A stretch of 47,883 nt of DNA from Rhodocyclaceae bacterium. GTDB lineage: Bacteria > Pseudomonadota > Gammaproteobacteria > Burkholderiales > Rhodocyclaceae. Both the position numbers and the translations under genes were made by a program. Every line of letters begins with the position of its first letter. The first letter of the stretch is position 1. The notes below the pieces were generated by a model that was not told where the DNA came from, did no database searches, and worked only from the letters and a program-made list of their open reading frames with translations. Shown here in pieces: positions 16,804 through 25,566 of the stretch. The stretch covers positions 1-47,883 of the forward strand of contig JAQTNK010000034.1 in the NCBI GenBank assembly GCA_028713915.1, read 5' to 3'.

Positions 16804-18425
16804 GCGCTGGCGGCCGGCCGGTACTTCGCCTGGATCTTCACCATCAGGTCGCTGATGTCGGCGAGCTTGGGATGGCGGCTGTTCTTGCCCACGACGGCTT
16901 GCTGCAGGAGTTGCGCTTCGCGCAGCTTGGCGGCGTCGAGCCCGTTCATGAAGACGTCCAGCAGCAGACAGTAGGCGGCATTGGCGACGATCTGCAGGTT
17001 GTCGGGCAAGCGGGCGGCCGCGGCGGTCAGCATCTGCGAAGCGACGGCGAACTCGCCGGCCTTGGCTTTTTCCACCGCCGAATTGTTCAGCCGGATGATC
17101 TCCTTGATGCTCGATTCGATCAGTTGCCGGGAGAGCTCCTCGCTGCCGTGCTGCTTGAGGATGCTCGAGACGCGGCCGTGGACGGCGGTCGCTTCGGGAT
17201 TGTTCTGGATGACGTCCTTGAACAGCGCGAGGGCCTCGTCCTGGCGGTCGTTCGCCAGGCAGGCCTTGGCAATCGCCAGGGCGGTGGCCGCCGGCAGCGC
17301 CGCGGTGCCGCCCGCCAGCGCCCGCTCGAGAGCCTGCTGCGCCAGGGCGGGATTGCCGGCCTTCTGCTGCGTCACGGCTTCGACGGCGGCGAGCAGCCTG
17401 ACGTCGCCCGACTCCTTGAAGCTGGTCTTGGCTTCCTCCAGCACCGCCACGGCCTTGCCCGTTTCGCCGATCTCGGCGAGCGCGTTGCCGAGCTTGGCAT
17501 AGTCGGCCGAGTTGCGCAAAGGCGAGTTGCGCGTCTTGCGCACGACGATGCTCAAGGCCTGCTCGACGCGGCCGAAATCGGCGGCGTCCTCGGCAATGCC
17601 GGCAATCGAGCGGTGCCGCGCCAGGGAATTCGGCGACACGTTGCAGGCGCTGTCGAGCACCTTCAGGGCTTCCTCGCTGCGGCCCTCTTCCAGGTGGATG
17701 CGGCCGAGCATGTCGTAGGCGGAAAGGAAGCTGGGGCTGTCGGCGATGATGTCGGCCAGCAGCGCTTTCGCCTCATCGCCGGCGCCGATGCTTCGCAAGG
17801 CGCGGGCCAGCCCGAGCTTGGCCCAGGGCATCGGCCGCAGCGCCAGCGCCTGCTGGTAGAAGTCGCGCGCCGCTTCGAACTGCCCGGACATGACAAGGGC
17901 ATTGCCCTTGATGCGCATGGCGTCGATCAGGTACTTGTCCTTGGCGGCGATGATCTCGTCGCAGGCGACGATCATCTCCTGCCAGCGTCCCTGGTCCTGG
18001 AGCTTGTCGATTGCCGCCAGGCGGGCCTTCTTCTCCAGCAGCCGCTCGAAGCGGGAATGCAGGGTGTCGGCGGTGAACGGCTTGATCAGGTAGTCGTCCG
18101 GCAGGCACTCGGCGGCAGTAATCACGCCTTCGTAGCCGGTTTCGGCGGTGACCATGATGAACAGCGTGGCCCGGCTGATCATGTTGGTGCTGCGCAGGAA
18201 TTCGAGGAACTGCTGGCCGTCGGTGCCGCCGCCCAGGTAGTAGTCGCAAAGGATGATGTCGAAGCGGGTCTTCTTCAACTGCTCGATGGCGTCGCGGATG
18301 TTGCCGGCGACGCCGACCTTCTCGATCGCCAGGGACGCGACCTGGCTGCGCAGCGTGCTGCGCATGTCGGGCATGTCGTCGATGATGAGCAGGCGCTTGT
18401 CGCTGTATGAGGCGGGATAGGCCAT
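16800..18425 (-). CDS. Response regulator with TPR-repeat output
   Basis: A 541-residue cytoplasmic protein joins an N-terminal receiver domain (residues 10-125; acidic pair Asp16/Asp17, phospho-acceptor Asp61, Lys115) to a long alpha-helical region built of TPR-like repeats (about 150-530). No DNA-binding or enzymatic output is seen, so signalling must work through protein contacts. It is the first gene of the pair with the sensorless kinase, which may dock on the TPR part. Receiver residues are all intact. The 136 nt upstream (18426-18561) hold only a weak promoter-like TATATT on the - strand. Confidence 0.88.
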   Translation of the reverse strand: MAYPASYSDKRLLIIDDMPDMRSTLRSQVASLAIEKVGVAGNIRDAIEQLKKTRFDIILCDYYLGGGTDGQQFLEFLRSTNMISRATLFIMVTAETGYEGVITAAECLPDDYLIKPFTADTLHSRFERLLEKKARLAAIDKLQDQGRWQEMIVACDEIIAAKDKYLIDAMRIKGNALVMSGQFEAARDFYQQALALRPMPWAKLGLARALRSIGAGDEAKALLADIIADSPSFLSAYDMLGRIHLEEGRSEEALKVLDSACNVSPNSLARHRSIAGIAEDAADFGRVEQALSIVVRKTRNSPLRNSADYAKLGNALAEIGETGKAVAVLEEAKTSFKESGDVRLLAAVEAVTQQKAGNPALAQQALERALAGGTAALPAATALAIAKACLANDRQDEALALFKDVIQNNPEATAVHGRVSSILKQHGSEELSRQLIESSIKEIIRLNNSAVEKAKAGEFAVASQMLTAAAARLPDNLQIVANAAYCLLLDVFMNGLDAAKLREAQLLQQAVVGKNSRHPKLADISDLMVKIQAKYRPAASA

Positions 18426-18561
18426 TAGAACTCACGGTGCGGAGGGAAGGCCGGACCGGTCGCGCATGAGGGGTGCGGCGTGCTGGGCGTCATGCGTTTG
18501 TCGTTTCCTCGGTGGGCGGTGGTTGAAGAATATACGTTCATCGCGCGATTGCGAAGGGCGA

Positions 18562-20037
18562 TTACAAGGGTTTGGTGGCGCCGGCCCGCAGCGCCTGGAT
18601 CAGTTGTTCGCGCCAGTCCCGGACGACTTCGTCGGCCAGCTCGGGCGGCGGGCCGGCGCGCTGCTCGGCGAAGTCGCCGTAGATCATGCCGAGCAGCTTG
18701 CCCTCATGCACCAGCGCCAGCATCGTGAAGGAGCGCGCGCCGACGAATTCCCTGTACCAGTCGGGCACCAGCTTGGCATATGCGGGCAGATTCACGTCGG
18801 CAATGAAGGCATCGATCTTGCGCGCCATGATGGCCCGGAACAGGTCCGGCTTGGGCCCGCGGCAGCGAAACTTGCTGGTGACTTGCACCGCGCTGCGGCC
18901 GACGCCGGCGATCGCCGTCAGTCCCGCGGCGCCGTCGGGCAGGCACATCAGGGTGCGATCGAAATTGCACTTGTCGTGGATCGTGCGCAGCCCCTGCTGA
19001 ATCACTTCGACCGGCGTGCGCCCGCCGACGCTGTTGCTCTGCCGCGTCAAGCTGTCGCCCGCGGCGAGGAGGTCGAGCACCCGCTCGGAAGCCTTGCGCA
19101 AGAGGGCCTGCGCATGGGCGACGTCGCAGGGGAACGCCATGTCGGCAAGCACGGCATCGGTGTTCGCCAGGCATCCTGCTATCCATTCGCCGACCTCGTC
19201 TTCCTTGAGATGCAGGGCCAGGCGGAAGAATTCGACATGCTGCGCAATCGCGCTGCGTTCGCGATTTTCGGGCAGCCGGAACAGCGCGTCCGTGATCTTG
19301 TGGCAAAACGACGAGCACAGCTGCTGCCAGGTCAGCGCATTGACGACGGCGCGCGGCGGCGCCTTGCCGTCGTCGGGCGCGAGGCTGGCCTGCAGCACGT
19401 CGGCCAGGGACCAGTGGCGCGCGATCGCGGCGCCGATTTCGGCGAAGCTCATGCCCAGCGTCCGCAGCACGGCTTCGTCTTCGGCCAGGTTCTCGTCGGC
19501 CTGCAGCGCACGCACGAGTTCGACTTCCTCGTAGAGGTAATACGTGGCCATCATGCGCCCGAGATTCTGCATGAGGCCGCACACCTGCGCCTCCTGGGCG
19601 TTGAAGCGCGGCGCGTTGAGGCGCGTGATTTCATAGCAGAGGCTGCCGCAGAAATAGGCGGCGACGATCTCCGCGTGCAGCAGCTTCGACTGCGGCCGGC
19701 TGGACAACGAGTCGAGCAAGGCCAGCGACAGCGCGACGGACTTCACCGTGTTCAGCCCCAGGATCACCAAAGCCTGGTCGATGGTCGAGATGTTGCGGCC
19801 GCCGCGTGCGTTGCGGCTGGAATTCGCGATGCGCAGGAGCTTGGCGGTGAGCGCCGCGTCGCGCAGGATGGCCGCGGTGATTTCGCGCGGGCCGCCCTCC
19901 TGATCGTCGCCAAGGCTGCTGATGAGCCTGACTGATGCGCCGAGCCCGGCGAAGCCCGGGCTGCCATCCATTCGTTCCAGCAGTCTGGCGATAATGGATC
20001 GATCTTGGTTTTCCATGACTCGTGCCGCGTTATGCAT
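18562..20037 (-). CDS. HDOD-domain signalling protein with GAF-like C-terminus
   Basis: This 491-residue protein has an HDOD domain in roughly residues 15-220 (AAILRDAALTAKLLRIANS, ISTIDQALVILGLNTVK, and a catalytically dead HD-like region). The C-terminal 150 residues look GAF-like. HDOD proteins act in signalling and motility control without known hydrolase activity. The frame starts at ATG 20037, and a second ATG eight codons in (20016) is equally possible. It is on the same strand as the TPR regulator and kinase but separated by 136 nt. Confidence 0.82.
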   Translation of the reverse strand: MHNAARVMENQDRSIIARLLERMDGSPGFAGLGASVRLISSLGDDQEGGPREITAAILRDAALTAKLLRIANSSRNARGGRNISTIDQALVILGLNTVKSVALSLALLDSLSSRPQSKLLHAEIVAAYFCGSLCYEITRLNAPRFNAQEAQVCGLMQNLGRMMATYYLYEEVELVRALQADENLAEDEAVLRTLGMSFAEIGAAIARHWSLADVLQASLAPDDGKAPPRAVVNALTWQQLCSSFCHKITDALFRLPENRERSAIAQHVEFFRLALHLKEDEVGEWIAGCLANTDAVLADMAFPCDVAHAQALLRKASERVLDLLAAGDSLTRQSNSVGGRTPVEVIQQGLRTIHDKCNFDRTLMCLPDGAAGLTAIAGVGRSAVQVTSKFRCRGPKPDLFRAIMARKIDAFIADVNLPAYAKLVPDWYREFVGARSFTMLALVHEGKLLGMIYGDFAEQRAGPPPELADEVVRDWREQLIQALRAGATKPL

Positions 20038-20205
20038 ATTGCATCGATACCCTCAGGCGGAACCGTTCGCGCCGGTGCCCGGCGACATGCCCCGCTCGGC
20101 ACGGCGGGCACGAATCGCAAGGGCTGCGCGACTGATCCGATGTCGAAGTATATTTCTTTGGTACGGCCGTTGCATCATCTCTGCGCCGCCGCCGTGCCGA
20201 TTGCC

Positions 20206-20236
20206 GCAATGGCCGGCACGCGCTGCCGGCCATTGC
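20206..20236. repeat. 13-bp perfect palindrome in the HDOD-GYD gap
   Basis: GCAATGGCCGGCA (20206-20218) and its exact reverse complement (20224-20236) enclose the loop CGCGC. No T-run follows on either strand. The 289-nt gap from 20038 to 20326 contains nothing else I can support. The palindrome could act as a Rho-dependent pause for the GYD gene, or be a dispersed repeat. Confidence 0.5.
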
Positions 20237-20326
20237 TTCAGCGCGATGAAACGCTCAGTGAAACGCTCATCAGGCGCCATCGCGGCAGGGAGCGCCGCGA
20301 CGCTTGGGCGTACGGCATTGTCCGCA

Positions 20327-20620
20327 TCAAGGCAGTTTCTTGACGATGCGTTCCATCTCGGTTTCATCAAAGGCGCGCATCGATTGCGTGCGAACATTGC
20401 CCTGCATCCCCAGCGCCAGGCCGAGCCGCGTGAGCGTTTCGTCGTCGGGGGCCTCGACGGTCGTTACCAGGTCATAGGGCCCGAGCGTCCAGTGGATGCT
20501 GAGCACCTTGGCGCCCATGCCATGGGCCGCGTCCGCGAACTTGCGCGCCCGGTTCACCGTATCCTTGGCGCTGCGGATGCCTTGGTCCGTAAAGTTTGCC
20601 AGCACGATATACCTTGCCAT
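20327..20620 (-). CDS. GYD-domain protein
   Basis: This 97-residue protein matches the GYD family: it begins ARYIVLANFTDQGIRS, has the LGPYDLVTTVEAPDDE segment, and ends in a short acidic/basic helix. The name comes from the related GxYD motif, here GPYD. Function in the family is unknown; a ferredoxin-like dimeric fold is expected. ATG 20620 has GAGGAG just upstream and is much better than the in-frame ATG at 20701. It stands alone between the HDOD gene and the FecR gene on the same strand, 190 nt after the latter. Confidence 0.85.
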   Translation of the reverse strand: MARYIVLANFTDQGIRSAKDTVNRARKFADAAHGMGAKVLSIHWTLGPYDLVTTVEAPDDETLTRLGLALGMQGNVRTQSMRAFDETEMERIVKKLP

Positions 20621-20810
20621 TTCGGTCTCCTCACGTGCCTGGACTAAAGGCGGAGCGCGGCAGTGGGCACGTTCAAAGCCTGCCCGTGAATCAATGACCA
20701 TGCCCGCTTCACGGCAACTTCTCGGTCGCCAGGAGGTTGGCTTGGGTATTGAGTCGTTTCTTGCCCGCGCGTTCCGTCAATGGCATCGCGGCGGATCGCC
20801 GGATGGCGAA

Positions 20811-21470
20811 TTAGTAGCGCTGGCCGCTCGCGCCGACGAACGGCGGCAGGCGTCCGACCAGTTCTTCCAGCATCGTCAGTTCGGCGTCCGTGTGGTTGAT
20901 GACGGTGGCGGGCACCATCGACTTCGGCATCGCCGGATCGGCGTGGATATACATCGGGTGGTCGTGGTGGCGGGTGCGGATGGTTTCGCGCTGCTGCGGC
21001 GCCGCGCTCGGCACGACGTCGGCCTCGCCGTAGCACAGGCAGAAATAGGTGCGGCCGTCCGTCTCCTCGATGTAGCAGCCGGTGCCGCGAATGCCGATGA
21101 CGGCGGTCGATACGGTGATGCGCTTGTCGCCGCGGCCGAAGACGGACAGCAGCTTGCCGCTGACGACGCGCATGAAGTCCGTCGCGGCGTCGCTGCCGAA
21201 GCGCACCAGCGACGCTTCGCGCTGCAGGAAGGCATCCTGGCCGATCACGTACACGGCCTCGGCGCCGGCGCCGCTGGCGACCGTGTCGCCGGGCTCGACG
21301 AGCTGACCGACGCGCGCCGGCCGGTCGTTGACCAAGACTTCGCCGCGCACGCGGCGCAGGCCCGGTACGGCCGGGCTGGCGCCGGCCGCGAGCGCGCGCT
21401 GCAGCAGCCCGTCGAGGCCGCCGGCGGCGAGGGCGCGCAAGAGGCTGCGGCGGCTCGTGCGCAGGAACAT
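20811..21470 (-). CDS. Exported FecR-domain protein
   Basis: This 219-residue protein begins with a Tat-like signal (SRRSLLRALAAGG) and then a FecR-type beta domain (VNDRPARVGQLVEPGDTV...; TVSTAVIGIRGTG). Classical FecR is a transmembrane anti-sigma regulator. This one has no membrane helix after the signal and no FecI-type sigma factor nearby, so it is better read as a periplasmic FecR-fold protein of unknown role. ATG 21470 is 8 nt after the VWA gene stop and has GAGG before it, so it is part of the moxR operon. Confidence 0.8.
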   Translation of the reverse strand: MFLRTSRRSLLRALAAGGLDGLLQRALAAGASPAVPGLRRVRGEVLVNDRPARVGQLVEPGDTVASGAGAEAVYVIGQDAFLQREASLVRFGSDAATDFMRVVSGKLLSVFGRGDKRITVSTAVIGIRGTGCYIEETDGRTYFCLCYGEADVVPSAAPQQRETIRTRHHDHPMYIHADPAMPKSMVPATVINHTDAELTMLEELVGRLPPFVGASGQRY

Positions 21471-21478
21471 GTCGGGCC

Positions 21479-22651
21479 TCAGTGGTTGAGCTGGCGCATG
21501 CCGCGCTCGAGGCCGTCGAGCGTCAGCGGGAACATGCGCCGGCCGAAGATGTCGCGCACGATCTGGATCGACTGGCGGTAGTCCCACAGACGCTCGGGCT
21601 CGGGATTGAGCCAGATCGCCGCCGCGTAGGCGTCGAGCAGGCGCTTGAGCCAGACGGCGCCGGCCTCGGCATTGCTGTATTCGACGGCGCCGCCGGGATG
21701 GATGATCTCGTAGGGGCTCATGGTGGCGTCGCCGACCACGATCAGCTTGTAGTCCGCGCCGTACTTGTGCAGGACATCCGGGAGCGGAATGCGTTCGTCA
21801 TGGCGGCGGCGGTTGTCGCGCCAGACGTGATCGTAGACGCAGTTGTGGAAATAGAAGTACTCGAGGTGCTTGAGTTCGCTCTTGGCGGCGGAGAAGAGTT
21901 CCTCGCAGATCTTGACGTGGTCGTCCATCGAGCCGCCGACGTCGAGGAACAGCAGGACCTTGACCTTGTTGTGGCGCTCCGGCCGCAGGTGCAGGTCGAG
22001 CCAGCCGCCATTCTTCGCCGTGCCGGCGATGGTGCCGTCGAGATCGAGTTCCTCCGCCGCGCCTTCGCGCGCGAAGCGGCGCAGGCGGCGCAGCGCGACC
22101 TTGATGTTGCGCGTGCCGAGTTCCACCGTGTCGTCGAGGTTGCGGAATTCGCGCTTGGCCCAGACCTTGACCGCGGTGCGGTGGCCGGCCGATTCGCCGC
22201 CGACGCGGATGCCTTCGGGGTGATAGCCGGCGTTGCCGTAGGGACTGGTGCCGCCGCTGCCGATCCACTTGCTGCCGCCCTGGTGGCGCTCGGTCTGCTC
22301 CGCCAGGCGCTGCTTGAGCTGCGCCATGAGCTTGTCCCAGCCGAGCTTCTCGAGCTTGGCCATTTCCTCCGGCGTCAGGTGCTTTTTCGTCAGCGCGCGC
22401 AGCCATTCTTCGGGAATCTCCGCGTCCAGGCCGGGGATGCTGTCGACGCCCTTGAAGTATTCGCCGAAGGCGCGATCGAATCGGTCGTACTGGGTTTCGT
22501 CCTTGACGAGGCAGGTGCGCGCGAGGACGTAGAAGTCGTCGACGCTGTGGCCGGCGACATGCCGGCGCAAGGCTTCGAGCAGCGTCAGGAATTCCGTGGT
22601 GGAAGCCGGCAGCCTGGCGCGCTTGAGATGGAGGAAGAAGTCGATGAGCAT
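21479..22651 (-). CDS. VWA domain CoxE-like protein
   Basis: This 390-residue protein has a von Willebrand A domain in its C-terminal half with a MIDAS motif DVGGS (LLFLDVGGSMDDH) for metal-dependent binding. The N-terminal half is helical and charged. It matches the CoxE-like partners of MoxR AAA+ ATPases, which act together in maturing metalloenzymes or assembling complexes. The target is unknown. It is separated from the MoxR gene by a diguanylate cyclase gene, with an 18-nt gap to that gene and an 8-nt gap to the FecR gene. Confidence 0.88.
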   Translation of the reverse strand: MLIDFFLHLKRARLPASTTEFLTLLEALRRHVAGHSVDDFYVLARTCLVKDETQYDRFDRAFGEYFKGVDSIPGLDAEIPEEWLRALTKKHLTPEEMAKLEKLGWDKLMAQLKQRLAEQTERHQGGSKWIGSGGTSPYGNAGYHPEGIRVGGESAGHRTAVKVWAKREFRNLDDTVELGTRNIKVALRRLRRFAREGAAEELDLDGTIAGTAKNGGWLDLHLRPERHNKVKVLLFLDVGGSMDDHVKICEELFSAAKSELKHLEYFYFHNCVYDHVWRDNRRRHDERIPLPDVLHKYGADYKLIVVGDATMSPYEIIHPGGAVEYSNAEAGAVWLKRLLDAYAAAIWLNPEPERLWDYRQSIQIVRDIFGRRMFPLTLDGLERGMRQLNH

Positions 22652-22669
22652 GGGTGCCGCTCGGGACCT

Positions 22670-24688
22670 TCAGACATCGACGGCCAGCGGCGTGGCCTCG
22701 AACACCGTGACGCGGTTGCGGCCGTCGTGCTTGGCGAGGTAGAGGGCAAGGTCGGCGCTTTGCGTGAGTTCCTCGGCGCTGTGGCCGTGGTTCGGATAGG
22801 CGGCCACACCCAGGGAAATCGTCGTTTGCAAGGCCAGTTCGCCGTGCTGCACGGTCAGTCCGGCGAAATGCGCGCGCCAGGTTTCGGCGCGGTCGCGCGC
22901 CGCTTCCAGCGACATGTGCGGCAGCAGCACGAGGAACTCCTCGCCGCCGTAGCGGCAGGCGACGTCCTCGGTGCGCGTGTCGGCGCGCAGCAGTTCGCCC
23001 ATGGCGACGAGCACCTGGTCGCCGGCCTGGTGGCCGTAGGTGTCGTTGAGGCGCTTGAAGTGGTCGACGTCGATCATGACCAGCGCCAGCGAATGGCCTT
23101 CGCGCTTGGCGCGGGCGATCTCGCGCTCGAGGGTTTCGTCGAGGTAGCGGCGGTTGTAGAGGCCGGTGAGGCCGTCGCGCACGGCCATCTCCTCGAGCGT
23201 GGCATGCAGCGCGCGGATTTCGTCGAGCTGGCTTTGCAGCTTGAGGTTGGCATCGCGCAGGGCCTCTTCGGCCAGCTTGCGTTCGGTGACGTCCTCGGAG
23301 AACACGGCGACGTGGTGCACCCTGCCGTCGTCGCCGTCGACCGGGACGATGGTGTTGTGCAGGCGCCTGCCGGCGCGTTCGTCGTCGTGGATGACGATGC
23401 GGCGCTCGCGTATCGCCTGGTCCACCGCGGCGCGGCGGCCGTCGCCGGCGGCCATCGTCGACAAGGCGTACATGTTGCACCCGGCGATGGTCGCCGGCGT
23501 GCCGCCGAAGCGCGCGGCGCCCGCGCTGTTGATCAGGAGGATCGTGCCGTCGTGGTCGATCAGCGCGGCGAAGCTCTGCGTGGCGTCGAGCAGCGCGGCG
23601 ATGTTGCGGCGCGCGGTGCCGAGTTCCAGCGCGGTCGCCGTGCGTTCGTCGATTTCCTTGCTGAGCCGGATATTCAGGGCGATGAAGCGCCAGGTCACGG
23701 CGCCGGCGATCAGCAGCACCAGCGCGGCGGCCACGAAGCCCGGCAGGACCCAGGGCGGCAGCGGCCGCGGCCCGGGTGTCCACATCAGTCCGTCGATCGA
23801 GAAGTCCGCCGGCAGCATGCCGAGTTCGGCATAGGTCTCGGCGATGTGCTGCCAGCGGCCCGGCAGCATGTGGCCGATGTCGACGAGGTCGGCCTGCATC
23901 AGGCGCGCCATTTCGCGGGCCTCGAACAGCAGGTGGGCGCGCGAGTGGCGGCTGCTGTACTTGGCGAGAATCAGGTCGGCGATCTCCTCGGGGTGCTGCA
24001 TGGCGTAGCGCCAGCCGCGCAGCGAGGCTTCGCGGAAAGCGGCGACGCGCTCCGGCCGGCTGCGCAGCAACGCATCGGTGGTGAACAGGGTGTCGCCGTA
24101 GAAGTCGATGCCGCTGGAGCGCGGCGTGAAGACGTGATAAGGGAACTTTGCCTGCTGCAGCGCGAAGGGCTCGTCGGTGACGTAGCCCGACAGCGCATCG
24201 GTCTTGCCGGCGACGAGGTCGCCGGCATCGAAGCTGTGCGGCAGCGCCTGAAAGGCGGCAACGCCTTCGCGCTTCAGGTAGGCGTAGAGCTCCGTTTCGT
24301 GCGGCATCAGCATGATGCGCTTGGCGGCGAGGTCCTGGATGGTCTCGATGCTGCTGTCCTGGCGCGCCAGCAGCACCAGCGGCGAGTGCTGCAGGATCGT
24401 CGCCAGGGCCACCACCGGATCGCCCTGGGCGCGGCGCAGCGCGAGTTCCGACGCGCCGACGCCGAAGGCGGCCTTGCCCTTGAGCACGATGTCGATCGGA
24501 TCGGTCTTGCCGTCGGCCTCGAGCAGCCGCACGTCGAAGCCGGCGTCGCGGTAATAGCCCTGCTCGATGGCGGCGTAATAGCCGGCGAACTGGAACTGGT
24601 GCTTCCAGTTGAGCTGGAGCGCGACCTTGTCGAGGGCGGCGGCGGGCAGCGCCAGGAACAGCAGGCCGAGGAGGGCGAGGCGGCGCAT
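22670..24688 (-). CDS. Diguanylate cyclase with NMT1/THI5-like sensor and PAS domains
   Basis: This 672-residue membrane protein has a signal peptide (1-18) and a periplasmic ligand-binding domain of the NMT1/ThiY type (begins VALQLNWKHQFQFAGYYAA). One membrane helix (about 310-335), a PAS domain and a GGDEF domain follow. The active loop is GGEEF, and an RTED motif five residues upstream fits the product-inhibition I-site, so c-di-GMP synthesis is likely. NMT1-type domains bind pyrimidines, thiamine precursors or similar small molecules. Its ATG shares one base with the MoxR stop (TGATG), so it is translationally coupled to moxR. Confidence 0.9.
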   Translation of the reverse strand: MRRLALLGLLFLALPAAALDKVALQLNWKHQFQFAGYYAAIEQGYYRDAGFDVRLLEADGKTDPIDIVLKGKAAFGVGASELALRRAQGDPVVALATILQHSPLVLLARQDSSIETIQDLAAKRIMLMPHETELYAYLKREGVAAFQALPHSFDAGDLVAGKTDALSGYVTDEPFALQQAKFPYHVFTPRSSGIDFYGDTLFTTDALLRSRPERVAAFREASLRGWRYAMQHPEEIADLILAKYSSRHSRAHLLFEAREMARLMQADLVDIGHMLPGRWQHIAETYAELGMLPADFSIDGLMWTPGPRPLPPWVLPGFVAAALVLLIAGAVTWRFIALNIRLSKEIDERTATALELGTARRNIAALLDATQSFAALIDHDGTILLINSAGAARFGGTPATIAGCNMYALSTMAAGDGRRAAVDQAIRERRIVIHDDERAGRRLHNTIVPVDGDDGRVHHVAVFSEDVTERKLAEEALRDANLKLQSQLDEIRALHATLEEMAVRDGLTGLYNRRYLDETLEREIARAKREGHSLALVMIDVDHFKRLNDTYGHQAGDQVLVAMGELLRADTRTEDVACRYGGEEFLVLLPHMSLEAARDRAETWRAHFAGLTVQHGELALQTTISLGVAAYPNHGHSAEELTQSADLALYLAKHDGRNRVTVFEATPLAVDV

Positions 24689-25530
24689 CAGCGGTTGTGC
24701 TTGGCCATGAGCACCAGGCGCTCGAAGAGATGCATGTCCTGCTCGTTCTTGAGCAGGGCGCCGTGCAGCGGCGGCACGATGGCCTTGCGGTCCTGCGCGT
24801 GCAGCGCTTCCGGCGGAATGTCCTCGGCCACCAGCAGCTTGAGCCAGTCGAGCAGTTCCGAGGTCGTCGGCTTCTTCTTCAGTCCCGGCACGTCGCGCAG
24901 GCCGAAGAACACTTCCAGCGCTTCCTTGAGCAGGGCCTGCTTGAGCCCGGGGAAATGCACGTCGACGATTTTCGCCATCGTCTCCTTGTCGGGGAAACGG
25001 ATGTAGTGGAAGAAGCAGCGGCGCAGGAAGGCGTCGGGCAGTTCCTTCTCGTTGTTCGAAGTGATGAAGACGATCGGGCGGTGCCGCGCCTTCACCAGCG
25101 TGCGCGTCTCGTAGCAGTAGAACTCCATGCGGTCGAGTTCGCGCAGCAGGTCGTTGGGGAACTCGATGTCGGCCTTGTCGATCTCGTCGATCAGCAGCAC
25201 CGTCGGCGTCTCGGCTTCGAAGGCCTGCCACAGCACGCCCTTGACGATGTAGTTGGCGATGTCGTGCACGCGGCCGTCGCCCAACTGCGAGTCGCGCAGG
25301 CGCGAGACGGCATCGTACTCGTAGAGCCCCTGCTGCGCCTTGGTCGTCGACTTGATGTGCCACTGCAGCAGCGGCATGCCGAGCGCGGCCGCCACTTCCT
25401 CGGCCAGCAGGGTCTTGCCGGTGCCGGGTTCGCCCTTGACGAGCAGCGGGCGCTGCAGCGTGACGGCGGCATTGACCGCGAGCATCAGGTCGGGGGTGGC
25501 GACGTAAGTGTCGGTGCCTTGGAAGCGCAT
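24688..25530 (-). CDS. MoxR-family AAA+ ATPase
   Basis: This 280-residue AAA+ protein has Walker A GEPGTGKT, Walker B LLIDEIDKAD, sensor 1 (ITSNNEKELP) and the arginine-finger region (FLRRCFFHYI). It belongs to the MoxR group that works as a chaperone with VWA proteins. The likely partner is the CoxE-like protein two genes downstream. The gene follows the HAD gene by 36 nt, so it may belong to a longer transcript starting at nth. Confidence 0.92.
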   Translation of the reverse strand: MRFQGTDTYVATPDLMLAVNAAVTLQRPLLVKGEPGTGKTLLAEEVAAALGMPLLQWHIKSTTKAQQGLYEYDAVSRLRDSQLGDGRVHDIANYIVKGVLWQAFEAETPTVLLIDEIDKADIEFPNDLLRELDRMEFYCYETRTLVKARHRPIVFITSNNEKELPDAFLRRCFFHYIRFPDKETMAKIVDVHFPGLKQALLKEALEVFFGLRDVPGLKKKPTTSELLDWLKLLVAEDIPPEALHAQDRKAIVPPLHGALLKNEQDMHLFERLVLMAKHNR

Positions 25531-25566
25531 GGGCCGGGTTCCGTATGCGATTGAAGTCGAATTATC

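Noticed and set aside
20005-20343. 112-codon + strand frame in the HDOD-GYD gap
   Set aside because: No ribosome site, overlaps both flanking genes and the palindrome, and has an Arg-rich, low-complexity sequence.
20811-21470. FecR-type anti-sigma factor role
   Set aside because: No FecI sigma factor or TonB receptor is near, and there is a signal peptide but no later membrane helix, so classical signalling is unlikely.
21482-25006. 1174-codon open frame on the + strand over the VWA, cyclase and MoxR genes
   Set aside because: Very long but antisense to three well-supported genes. It has no domain signature, and its Ala/Val/Asp/Arg/Gln bias reflects third-base GC on the opposite strand.
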